Assembly (NCBI GenBank): GCA_914767885.1
Contig: CAJZBQ010000015.1
Coordinates: 434,001 to 498,000 of the forward strand
From: Blepharisma stoltei
Taxonomy: Eukaryota; Ciliophora; Heterotrichea; Heterotrichida; Blepharismidae
Direction of reading: 5' to 3'
DNA: 64,000 nucleotides
Made by a program: the position numbers and the translations under genes. Positions 54,724 to 64,000 of the stretch are shown here, piece after piece; within the stretch, counting starts at the first letter, position 1, and each line of letters opens with the position of its first letter. Below the pieces are notes generated by a model. It searched no databases. It was given only the letters and a program-made list of their open reading frames with translations, and was not told the DNA's origin.

Positions 54724-56214
54724 ATGGCATTGCGATTTTTAGGGAAATCAACTCTTGTCGGTACATCAATACTTGCAGCTTATTACGGGATAGCTGACAA
54801 TCAACACAAGCAAGACCTGAAAGGTCTTTTTAAAAGCTCAATCAACGCTTGTCGAGCAAGTAAAATACTAGCCTTATCAGTATGAGATTACTACTATAAT
54901 CTAAGAGGTCTTGAATATGTAAGTCCAGAATATCACGAGGCGAGATCCAAAATTCACTATCGAGTAGCCAACAGAATTCTCTCTCTAAGTGTAAGTAGTC
55001 GTGGTATTTACTTTAAAGCAGGCCAATATCTTGGAAGCTTAGAAAGAATCATGCCTAGAGAGTTTACCGAAGTCTTGCATGTGCTCCAAGATAGCGCTCC
55101 ACCTCTCAGCTATGATGAAATTAAAATAGTAATGGAAACAGATCTCCCCAGGTATCAAGATGGGTTTTTAAGTTTTGAGGAAAACGCAATCGCCGCAGCT
55201 TCATTAGCACAAGTACATGTAGCCCACTTAAAGACTGGAGAAAAAGTTGCTGTGAAATTACAGTATCCTTTTCTTCAGTCACAGACAAAGTCTGATTTTA
55301 GAGTGCTGAGAAATATAACTGCTGTGTGCAATTGGCTTTTGAAATATTATGATTATGAAGGAATGGATTTATTGAAGTTGTGGAAAACCTTCCATGATAT
55401 GTGTACTAAGGAGATTGATTTTAATTACGAAAGAGAAAACGCTGAAAAGACCAAAAAGATATTTGAAAATGATAAAAGGGTGTATGTGCCTAAAATTTAT
55501 AGAGAACTGAGCGGGAAAAGGATACTTACAATGGAATTTGTGTCAGGTGTAAAAATCAATGATACAAATGGGATGACTGCTGCTGGGTTTAATTTAAATA
55601 AAGTATCTGATATCCTCATGAACACCTTTGCTAGGATGATTTTCATTGAAGGCCATGTGCACTGTGACCCTCATCCTGGGAATCTTCTCATCAGAGCAGC
55701 TCAAGATGGGGATCCTCAGCTTATCCTTCTAGACCATGGCTTTTACAGGTCGATGGACAAAAACTTTAGAGTTGATTTTTGCAAGATCTGAAAAGCCATG
55801 CTTTACTTTGACTATACTGAAGTCAAAAGAATTTGTGACAAAATAGGCATCGGAGAATACTACAAATATTTGCCTTTGATTTTAACCTATAGGACTATAG
55901 ATAGCAGAAAGCAGATTGGAGAAATCATTAGCCAGGAAGACAAACAGAAGCTGCACAAATCCAATGATATTACGTTTGAAAAGATAACGAGGCTTATGCA
56001 GGTTCTTCCTCCTGATTTATTGTTCATAATCAGAACTAGCAACTTAGTGGCTCTCCACAACTTAAAGCTAGGCGGAACTACAAGAAAGAGGCTGCTTCTC
56101 TATACTGACTATTCTCTGAAAGGTCTCCACAAATACAGAATCAGCTACTATTGGGAAAAGCTTAAATTCTGGATTTGGAGGAACATTTTTGAATATTTTT
56201 TTATTACTCATTAA
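54724..56214 (+). CDS. ADCK1-like UbiB/ABC1 atypical kinase (496 aa)
   Basis: ATG at 54724, uninterrupted apart from TGA Trp codons (54883-54885, 55789-55791). UbiB signatures in order: KxGQ motif YFKAGQYLGS, Ala-rich loop IAAASLAQVHVA in place of the Gly loop, VAVKLQYP, QSDFRVLR-like helix, EIDFNYERENAEK, FIEGHVHCDPHPGNLLI catalytic loop and LLDHGFYR metal motif. These mark the ADCK family of mitochondrial atypical kinases/ATPases tied to coenzyme Q and lipid homeostasis. The N-terminal hydrophobic stretch STLVGTSILAAYYG fits a mitochondrial membrane anchor. Confidence 0.9.
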
Positions 56215-56274
56215 TATTACATACTATTAATGCTAATATAACCATATTAATTTCCACCAAATTTACAAAAATAA

Positions 56275-59200
56275 TTAAATTACCTTTCTCTTGCAATTGA
56301 TAGTTCTTAGTTTTCTGCTCAAGATTGGCACAATATATCTTTCAAATATAAAAATGATAGCAAAGCCTCCTAAAAGTATAGCTTCTAGCTGAAGCTTATA
56401 GTCGAGCTCAAGATAGACCATTTGGAAAATTTCTCTTGTTACTTCATCTGCTACTAATGTCATATAAACCTGCATGAAGGAAAAGAAAATAGCAAAGCCA
56501 GTGAACCAATAGTTACTTCTAAATGGCATGCGGAAGGGAGGACCATCGTTTAGAGCGATGCATGTAAATAAAACTTCAGCTGCTCCAGTAAGAAAAAGGA
56601 CTGTATTGTCAGGGACCTCGCTTGCCCACACTACGGAGGTATCTTTGGGAACACTATATCAGCTCTGATACTGCAAACTGTAATAAGCAGCCCATTGGAT
56701 TCCCATCAAAATGCAAGCTTGCATAAAGATGGGAACTGTAATTTCAAGGGAAAACAAGACTCCTGGGGGCAACTCAGTCGCTAATTTATCATATGCACGA
56801 GTATATGACATAGTGATCGCTAAAATGAGTATCAAAACTAAATCAATGTACATAAACTGTCTGTCTAGCATATTGTTTTGGTGAATAAAAAGAACGTTTT
56901 CTAAGAACTTGCCTTTAGATTTATTAAACTTATAGAGAAGCTCACTATAGTTCCTGAAGGGCTGCTCGTGCCCCTTCTCCTGCTCCCCCGCTCGTAAACG
57001 ATCTTGCAAAGAATACTCCAAGGACAAGGGCTAGCGCTTGCTACCCTGTAATTGGATAATTGTGTCAGCGTGTCGTGCATCAACAAAGGTTGTCCGCTAT
57101 GGAAAATTCAAAATGTCAAATTTTCTGGTTGACTCTCGGCCAAAATGGAAATTCTAAGCCCAGTGCATAGCTTCTGATTCCCGTTGGGAAGCAGTCTCAA
57201 TTCGCCAAAGGTACTCTTAACTCTACTGTGAGAATCCCTTTCCAACTTTCACACTGAGGAAATAACTATGTATTATTGTAAAGCATGCGACCAGCTACCC
57301 AGCATTGCGCTTCATCAAACTAAAAACTGGCCGGATACAAATTCCCTAACGTTATTGTCCCTTCCTCAGGGTCCCTGCGCACCTGTGGGGTGTTATCTAC
57401 AGGAATTAAGAGGGTGGGTTGTATCCCAAACCATATTAATATATATGTTTTCTAAGACAAATTCAATCATGCTGTAGAAGGCTATAAACTTAAAGGCTTG
57501 AAAAGAAGTAACCAAGGAAGCCCTTCCTTCTTTTAGCACTTCTATAATGCTGTTTAGCTTCTTCCCAGTAAAAGGGGCAGCAATTGATGCTTCAGCTTCA
57601 CTCAAGCTTAGTCCTACGTCTGCTGCTTTTAAGGCTCCACAGTCATTGGCACCATCTCCCACCATGGCAACAAGTAGATCAGAATATTGAAGCTGCTCTA
57701 TAACCAAAATTTTCTGCTGTGGTGACATTCTTCCAAAAATGACAGCTTGATCCTTGAAGATTGATACTATAGGATCCATGTAAGAAATATAGTGCTGCAA
57801 TAAATTGCCTGTAAGCGCTAATGATGTTCCTTTTTCATTTGTCAGCTCGCAGGTATTTCCTTCATCATCTTCCCAGTGAGGCTTTTCATTAATCAGGTCT
57901 CCAATAAGAACTTTGTTTCCTTCAGGCACAAGCCCGCATTCCTTCGCCACTGATAGCCCAGTCAGCAGTGCATCTCCAGTTGATATAACGCATTTTACTT
58001 CAGCTTTTAGCAGAGTTTGTATAGTTTCTTTTGATTCAGGCTTCAAATGATTCTGCAAGATTAGCAGCCCTAGAAAAGTCAGCCCATTTTCAATTTCACT
58101 AAGACTTTGATGGCTATCAAAGGTCTGAAGAGTTTTTGTAGCACAAGCTAATACCCTTAATCCTTGCTTGGTATAATGGAAAATTTGTTTGCTTAAATTA
58201 TCAGGAACATTAATGCACAGTGGAATTATGACTTCAGGAGCACCTTTCATATGCAGCTTTAGGTGGCAATTGTGCTCAATGATTACGCCCATTCGCTTTA
58301 AAAGTGAAGTAAAGTGATACAAATGCTTAACCTTTGCTTCATGTTGCCCATTGGTAACTACAAATCTGTATTCTTCGCTTTCAGTTCATTTTCAGTTCAA
58401 CCTGTTGAAAATCGCGACTTCTTGTGGATCACCCACGAGATGATCATCAAGAATTATCAAAGAATGGCATGAAGCCATGCTTTCTTGCAGCTCATAAGGG
58501 CAGGTGGTCAAGTCTTCATGGATTTCTTGATTTGATGGCTCCCAAACTCCTTTAAGTGTCATTGAATCTTCAGTAAGAGTTCCAGTTTTATCAAAACAAA
58601 TAATAGAAACTCTTCCAGCTGCGTTAACAGATGGTGGAGAAATACACATTATCTTCTTTTCCTTCAATCTCACCACAGCAAAGGCCATTCCCACACTCAT
58701 AGCTAATGGTAACGCTGGAGGAACTATAGTTGTCACTAGCTCCCCTCCTCCAAAGCCCACCCTCCGTGAGCGACAAAATATTATTTAATCTAAAAATTTT
58801 TGATATATAAGTGATATTTAGTATAATGAAATCTCCAGCTAATTCTGTTTAATTTTAAAGAGCTTGCATTTTAAATCATAAATTTTACAAATTAAATAAA
58901 TATTTTCTTTCCAATATTTCTCATTGGGATTTTTAAAAAAAAGTTAACCCTCTCCATGAGTTGAGTAAATAATATTTTTTTATTCGCTCACGAAGGGGGA
59001 GTAAGTCAAAACAGCTCATCAGCGTATCTACCAAGCTTTCTCCATCTTGTATGTAGTTTCCTAAATATCATAAAAACCCAAATAGACCGAATAATGACAT
59101 AAGTCCAATAAACTTGAAAGAATCAGTATAAAACTTGAAACGATTCGGCTTTGGGAATAAAATAGACTTCACAAGCTCTCCTTTTGCTGTTGAAAAACCA

Positions 59201-60222
59201 GTCGCAATTACAATTCCTTCTGGGTCACCTCTAAGTGTTAAAGGAACAGTTCCTGAACTCAAAGTATACCTTTTATCATTTATATAAATAAGCTGATTTG
59301 AAACTGGGAGAGCGTCTTTTAGCTCTGGTTGGGACTCTCCAGTAAGCATACATTCATCAACTAAGCATATTCCTTTTGTTAGCACAATATCGCAAGGCAG
59401 CTGGATATTTAATGGAATTTTCACCAAGTCTCCAGGTACTACACTGTGGCTTTTCTGCTCGCTTCAGCACCCATTTCTAAAAACTGTCATTGAGCACTCA
59501 TACATTGCCAATTCTCTCACAGCCTTGATACTGCTTCTAGTCTCTATTAAGCTTGCACAGAGAGCTGCAATTGAACATACAAAAATGGCAACAGAATAAT
59601 AATAGTACTCTTCCCATAGTCATAGGCCAATACTAAAAATCTGAAAAATAAAGAAAGGGTGCATTACATCTGTTACTAAGAGCTTAAGTACACCAGGCAT
59701 CGGAACATCTATCATGCAATGGCCAAATAAAGAGAGTCTTCCTCGATATTGAGAGTCTGAAGTCAAGCCTTTTCCAAATTTTTCATGGAGTTGAGAATAA
59801 GTTTGAGTGTAAGGAAATTGCAAAGCAACGAAGCAGCGCATCTCTTTGGAGTAATAATATCGACTATGCCTGAAATCGAATATCTATTTATACTTTACTT
59901 CAAGATTTACTATGTGTTCAGAGCTGGAGATCCCTAGGGACGAAAGAGGGATTGCAATTGATCGGATCTGGATGATTTCTTTGATGCCATCTTTGGTGCA
60001 TACAAGGACGTGGGTTGCATTTTCCGCTTCAATAGCGTTGTATTGCAGCATTTGAAGACTGATAAATCAGTGATTTAGAAGATAGAAAATTCCCATGGAA
60101 AGGAAGTAGAGGAGATAGGACAAAGCTTGCTTAGGTTTATTGACTCTGAGGAAAAGCAGCTTATTCCCACCACAGCAAGCAGCTTCAGTCTTCTTGGGCT
60201 GAGCTTCGTCAAACTTATTCAT
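56275..60222 (-). CDS. P5B-type ATPase (ATP13A-like), 1038 aa
   Basis: ATG at 60222; removing a 15-nt intron (59884-59898), IES 58737-59001 and a 551-bp retroposon leaves 1039 codons. Seen in order: N-terminal membrane region, ECMLTGES actuator loop, PPALPLAMSVGMAFA helix M4 (PPALP marks P5B), phosphorylation site CFDKTGTLTED, nucleotide-binding KGAPEVI, hinge MVGDGANDCGALKAADVG, then six C-terminal helices. Family members move polyamines or cations in lysosomes and ER. Joins read DL-VTTIVPPALP at the IES and EFVLEN-VLFIHQNN at the retroposon. Confidence 0.9.
56907..57446 (-). mobile_element. Retroposon in the P5B ATPase gene (540 bp plus 11-bp duplication)
   Basis: GTTTTCTAAGA at 56896-56906 and 57447-57457. 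Body partly GC-rich, with none of the MITE ends. It sits between helices M6 and M7 coding regions. Removing 551 bp restores the frame. Confidence 0.75.
58737..59001 (-). mobile_element. Family B MITE/IES (265 bp)
   Basis: Flanks TAG (58737-58739) and TAA (59002-59004). Left CCCACCCTCCGTGAGCGACA, right TATTCGCTCACGAAGGGGGAG. The far left 18-mer is lost, replaced by CTCCCCTCCTCCAAAG. Confidence 0.8.
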
Positions 60223-61058
60223 TATATTCACCAATAAATGTAAACCCTTCTTCTGGACACTGAGAAATTAGTAAAATGCGGTTGGAACAGTTTTCTTAAG
60301 ATATCAAAGCACATTTAGACATATCAGACTCTTATATGGTGTTTCAGGGTGAAAATTCTCAGATCTTTCGTTTTGGGTCGTTGTCCCATGACTCATGCTA
60401 GAAAAGATGAAGAAAGACCAATCAGGTAGATATAAAAATCTAACTTTAATTATTAACTCCGACTTATTTTCTAATGAGAGCTTAAGGATTTTACAAATCG
60501 TTGAGAATGAAACTGATTTTGCTTCTTGCTATTATTTAAAAACTTTCTTGATTTGCTGCATGCCTAAAATAGTAGTTATATTTGTAGTTATTTTCTGCTA
60601 TTATGTAGCCATTGAAACCTAATTTTAATGATTTTCATAAAAATGTATTCGTAAATTATTTCCTGCATGGATTATTCATTTTTATTTGTTATGAAAGGTG
60701 GATATAAATTGATCAATAGCCGCTTATCGACTTTATCACTATTGCTTCACATCGCTTTTTTTTTCAATTTTTATGTTTAGCCATTATCTGTCTATATCCT
60801 TAAATTTGCATATAGATTATTAAAAACCATTGATCAAACATCAATATCGAGCTGATAATTAATAGAGATATACAAAATCTCTCTCTATATATATACCTGA
60901 GCTAAGGCTGGATTAGCTAAACAGCATCTGCAGCATTTAAAAAATAAATGAATGAATATGCTGATTTAAGAAAATGAGAAAGTAGAGACATTTATGAATT
61001 ATTTTTCTTTAGAATTATTTTTGTTAAAGAATCTTAGTAATTTACAATGATATTTAAA
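60223..61058. other. Intergenic with a weak 75-codon ORF
   Basis: AT-rich. The only ORF (60395-60622, plus) has a hydrophobic C-terminus (PKIVVIFVVIFCYYVAIE) but no similarity I can name and no flanking evidence. No repeats. Confidence 0.3.
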
Positions 61059-63160
61059 TTATTCATCCAGAATTTTGTTGTTTACTGACTTTACATCGAA
61101 ACTTCATGAAATACGCTTTCTGTACTCTCTTTGTATAAATATTGCGGCGTTTCTAATTTTCTTATAAATTTTCCTGCACTGCCACATTTTAGCTGATTTT
61201 TGAATTGCTAAGCATGCTTTTTTTATTTTTCAATATCGAACCCTACATAAAAGCATTCTAAAAAACGCTTGGATTTTTACTATTTGCTCTTCAAAGGTTT
61301 TTACATCATTTTTCCTTGGAATTAGCTTAATTTTAATATTTTTTTGCTTAATCTTTTTTGCAGATCTCTGATTAATAATGTCTTTCAAAATTTCTGCATC
61401 TTTTAAAAATCTTTTTTTAGCACTCAAAACTCTTTTCTGTTTAAAGCGCATGCGTTCTATGCATCCTTTTCACCAAGCCTGAATGATTGTAGCAGCAAGG
61501 TTTTCTCTAGCTCTAAATTCCTCTATATCAATTCTTTTTCTTCTAATAGGAATGGGAGTTGGAATTGACTTTCTTGACCCCTTTAGCTTAAGAGCTCTTT
61601 TACGGTTGGATTTTCAGCTTAGATTCATAAATGGGCTAGCCTCTCTTAGTTTGACATTATTAATCGGTGGAGATTTTGTTCTGAGAATTTTTGCTGCTGA
61701 AGATGATCTTCTCACATTTGCACTTGAAGGCTTACTGACGTAGCCTAACCTTTGTAAACTGTTATGATTTGGGTGAGAACTTTTTTCAATTTTTAGTCTG
61801 AGATGGGATTTATTTCTGTAAGGCTTATTTCCTGATATATTATCAGGAAGTTTTATAGCCTTTCTGCTGGCCTCTCTGCTTTTTCCTCTTTTTCAAAAGG
61901 AATTGTCAACTTTGGTAAGTTCAATTTTATGCTTCAATAACGGCACTGAAGGGATTTCAGGGCCTTTTATTTCTCTTTCGCACATCGCATAATGATTTTT
62001 TAGCTTTTTAGTTATCTCATGATTTTCTCCTATATTTTCTCTACATAAGTCATATCCTTTCTTATAGCAGTCTATAACTCAAGAACGCTATTAGTGCGCT
62101 TTTAGAACAGGCTGGAGTAGAAGCCAAGATTGCAGGCTTTTCCGCTCTATTCTAGCAAGCCAAACTCAATTTGGCAAACCGTAGCAATTGTGGATGTGTT
62201 TGCATAATCGAATTTGGCTCATCAGAATGGAGCAGAAAAGTCAAAAACTTAGCTTCTGCTTCTGTTAAGCTCTTAGGCTCGCTAATAGCATGCCGAGCTA
62301 TAACGCATCGGTCATTTGATTTAAAAATTCATACTCAACCCCTACATTATGATAAGCAATTCCCAAATGACTAGCTAAGCCTGGATTTTCATTGAAATTA
62401 TTCCTCAATAAATAAAGAGACTTCAAAGAGTGCCTTATCTCCCCTCTTAAAATTGGAACAAAAAATCCTATTCAATGAAAGGAGGGCTAATATTTTAAAA
62501 AAAAATTTAAATTAAATTTTTCTCTATAGCAAATATAAATTGAAAAGGATATTTATAATTTTTAACTTATTTTATGAAGAATTAATTTATAGATTAATGT
62601 ATTCAATATAAAAACTGTTTTATAATATTTTATTCACATTTTTTCGATTAAATTAGATTATAATTAATTTTATAAATTCGTATTTTCAGCTATAATTTGC
62701 GAATTGAAAACAAAAATTTGTTCATATTGGGGGTTTTCTCACCCAAAAATTTTAAATTTTACCTATATTTTGTTTCAATTTAAAGGGTAGGAGTTAGTGC
62801 TCTTTCATGCTCTTGCTTTTCCGACAAAATTGCACATATATTTAAATGTGATTGTGCAAGTATGCTTACCTCTTCGCCTTTGGATTTTCCAATTTCTGCA
62901 GCTTTAAAAAAGCACTCAAGCGCTTTTTCATTGTTTTTAAGTTTCTTATAATAAGTTCCATAGTGGTTCATAGCAATTGAACAGAGCTTGTTTCTAACTT
63001 CCATTTGTTTAATATTCGATGATTGATCTAAAGCGCTATTTAAAAGATAAAGCGAGTGATTGTAATCATCCTTCCGAAGAAACTCTGCTGCTTGCTTTAT
63101 TTGGTACTGAATAGCATTTTCGATGTCTTTTAAATTCGCATTTGGAGTTCATTCAGACAT
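61059..63160 (-). CDS. TPR protein with C-terminal IQ motifs (504 aa)
   Basis: ATG at 63160; IESs 62435-62793 and 62073-62300 removed, 505 codons, TAA at 61059-61061. Residues 1-210 are TPRs (HYGTYYKKLKNNEKALECFF, LASHLGIAYHNVGVEYEFLN, DALDCYKKGYDLCREN). A basic, Ser-rich linker follows. The C-terminal 130 residues have IQ-like helices (AATIIQAWWKGCIERMRFK, IVKIQAFFRMLLCRVRYW, AIFIQREYRKRI), typical calmodulin-binding segments. Several Trps are TGA, including both in QAWWKG (one TGG, one TGA). A calmodulin-regulated scaffold is inferred. Confidence 0.7.
62073..62300. mobile_element. TIR IES (228 bp) with TATA-offset junction
   Basis: Imperfect TIR: TATAACTC...CGCTATTAG left, complement of TATAGCTC...GCTATTAGCG right. 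Kept TA is 62073-62074 and 62301-62302. Removal joins MTDAL to DCYKKGY. Confidence 0.75.
62435..62793. mobile_element. Family G TIR IES (359 bp)
   Basis: TTA at 62435-62437 and 62794-62796. TIR CTCCCCTCTTAAAATTGGAA against CTCCTACCCTTTAAATTGAA. AT-rich centre. Removal joins EHERA to LRHSLKS. Confidence 0.8.
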
Positions 63161-63181
63161 TTATTAAAGTTAATCTACTAA

Positions 63182-64000
63182 TTATTCTTGTTTATTTTTT
63201 CGAAAGTTTTGGGCTGTGAAATGCAGAAGATCCAAAAATTGGTCAAGAAGAATTTTTTTCATCCTCGAGCCATTTCCAGACTGATGCCTTTCTGGGGAAT
63301 CAATTAATTTTGATAAATCTTCAACGATTTCATCTCTATTTCGGTTTTGTTCTATCATCAATTCTAACAACTCAACATCGCATATAAATGGAAGGAGGAA
63401 TTTTTGGAGAGGAACGGTCTGCAAAATAGGTTTAACTTTTGAAGCAGAAAAGTCTGGGTCTGTTAATTGATATAAAATAATCCCTTCTAGAAGAGCACCC
63501 ACTTTCATAACTGAATATGCGAGTCTTTTATAGAACTTCGGATACTCAATCACTCTGGCAGCTTTTAAATAATCTTTCACAGCCAAATGGAACTTTTCTT
63601 CTAATAAAAACATATTCCCTGAAAAATAATCATTGTATCCTCCGGGGCTTAATTTCTTTGTTTTACCAATTGCGACCTTTGTTAGCCTTGTCAGTTTTGA
63701 GAAGTCGTGAACTCCTGTTTTTCTATATAATTCTTACATCTTATAATCAATATCAGTAGGGACATCAATCATAAAGTCATTTTCAAAGCTAATAAGCTCA
63801 AAATATGAATAAAGCTGGTCTGCTTCAGTCTGCCGCTCTTTATGGATAAATTTAAGAACTCTAACAGCAGTAAACAGCCATCTTGAAATTTGTTTAACAA
63901 CAAGCGGAATTTGAATGCTTTCTACAAAAATTATCAGGATTTTTATATCAATTTTTTCTATGACATCTAAAAAATTCAAATAAACGTCTGATAAAAAGTC
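63182..64000 (-). CDS. Integrator subunit 8-like protein, C-terminal part (partial)
   Basis: Open from the right edge to the stop at 63182 after splicing a 15-nt intron at 63723-63737 (GTAAGAATTATATAG), which joins DYKI to KTGVHDF. Helical throughout; YNDYFSGNMFLLEEKFHLAV then KDYLKAARVIEYP resembles the TPR-like SGN...EGNY..AL..Y element near the C-terminus of INTS8, and FLLPFICDVELLELM resembles the following helices. INTS8 is part of the Integrator complex in RNA 3'-end processing. The match is by eye and moderate. The N-terminus lies beyond the window. Confidence 0.5.

Noticed and set aside
60395-60622. 75-codon plus-strand ORF
   Set aside because: No similarity, no neighbouring signals; kept only as a remark on the intergenic region.
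1-64000. Standard genetic code with many short or broken genes
   Set aside because: TGA falls repeatedly at conserved Trp sites (WD40 blades, Myb helix, kinase SDIWS, P5 ATPase), so UGA is Trp.
1-64000. CRISPR array, bacterial operons, tRNA or rRNA genes
   Set aside because: The repeated 18-mers are MITE ends, not regularly spaced; no tRNA cloverleaf or rRNA segment was recognised. A computed tRNA scan would be decisive.

Overview
The window looks like micronuclear (germline) DNA of a heterotrich ciliate, most likely Blepharisma or a close relative. In at least 15 genes an in-frame TGA sits where the protein family expects Trp. TAA and TAG act as stops. Introns are 15 nt long (GT...AG), as known for Blepharisma and Stentor, and the Blepharisma code reads UGA as Trp. 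Genes are dense, often 8-40 bp apart. Many reading frames are cut by AT-rich or inverted-repeat insertions bounded by TA, TTA, TAA or TGA direct repeats. Cutting each insertion out at its repeat restores one open frame. Summed over each affected gene, exon length is then divisible by three, although the insertions are of all lengths modulo 3. I therefore read them as internal eliminated sequences (IESs) that are removed when the somatic genome is made. All IES calls come from reading-frame logic and have not been compared with a somatic sequence.

Layout. 0-5.8 kb: 3' end of a polycystin-like channel, a 200-aa protein, a coiled-coil protein and an N-myristoyl-type MGC coiled-coil protein. 6.5-11.4 kb: a decayed and an intact glutathione transferase and an ABCA half transporter. 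11.6-17.3 kb: an ankyrin-DHHC palmitoyltransferase and an EF-hand protein. 17.7-20.7 kb: a Pro/Tyr/Gln-rich membrane protein with a frameshifted tandem copy, and a single-repeat Myb protein. 20.7-25.3 kb: a repeat island of nested short retroposons in an old LINE fragment, plus MITEs. 25.3-32.4 kb: a pentapeptide/WD40 protein, a paralogue of the 17.7-kb protein, and a CDPK-like predicted pseudokinase. 32.5-46.5 kb: RMC1-like protein, CTP:phosphocholine cytidylyltransferase, a coiled-coil protein, thymidylate kinase, a FAM135 lipase and a HAD-ITPK fusion. 47.2-51.9 kb: a TPR protein interrupted five times. 52.6-64 kb: CDC20/CDH1, an ADCK/UbiB kinase, a P5B ATPase, a TPR-IQ protein and the start-less end of an INTS8-like gene.

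The insertions fall into several kinds: two abundant MITE families (A and B) with different end sequences but the same odd end architecture and 3-bp TNA flanks; rarer TIR or palindromic elements (C to G); short unique AT-rich IESs (62-225 bp); and short retroposons with 11-16 bp target-site duplications. Four of the retroposons lie inside coding exons, where the duplication itself appears to serve as the excision junction.

The genes do not form one pathway. They are a typical eukaryotic mixture: lipid synthesis and transport, protein acylation, cell cycle, inositol phosphates, endolysosomal transport and nucleotide metabolism.
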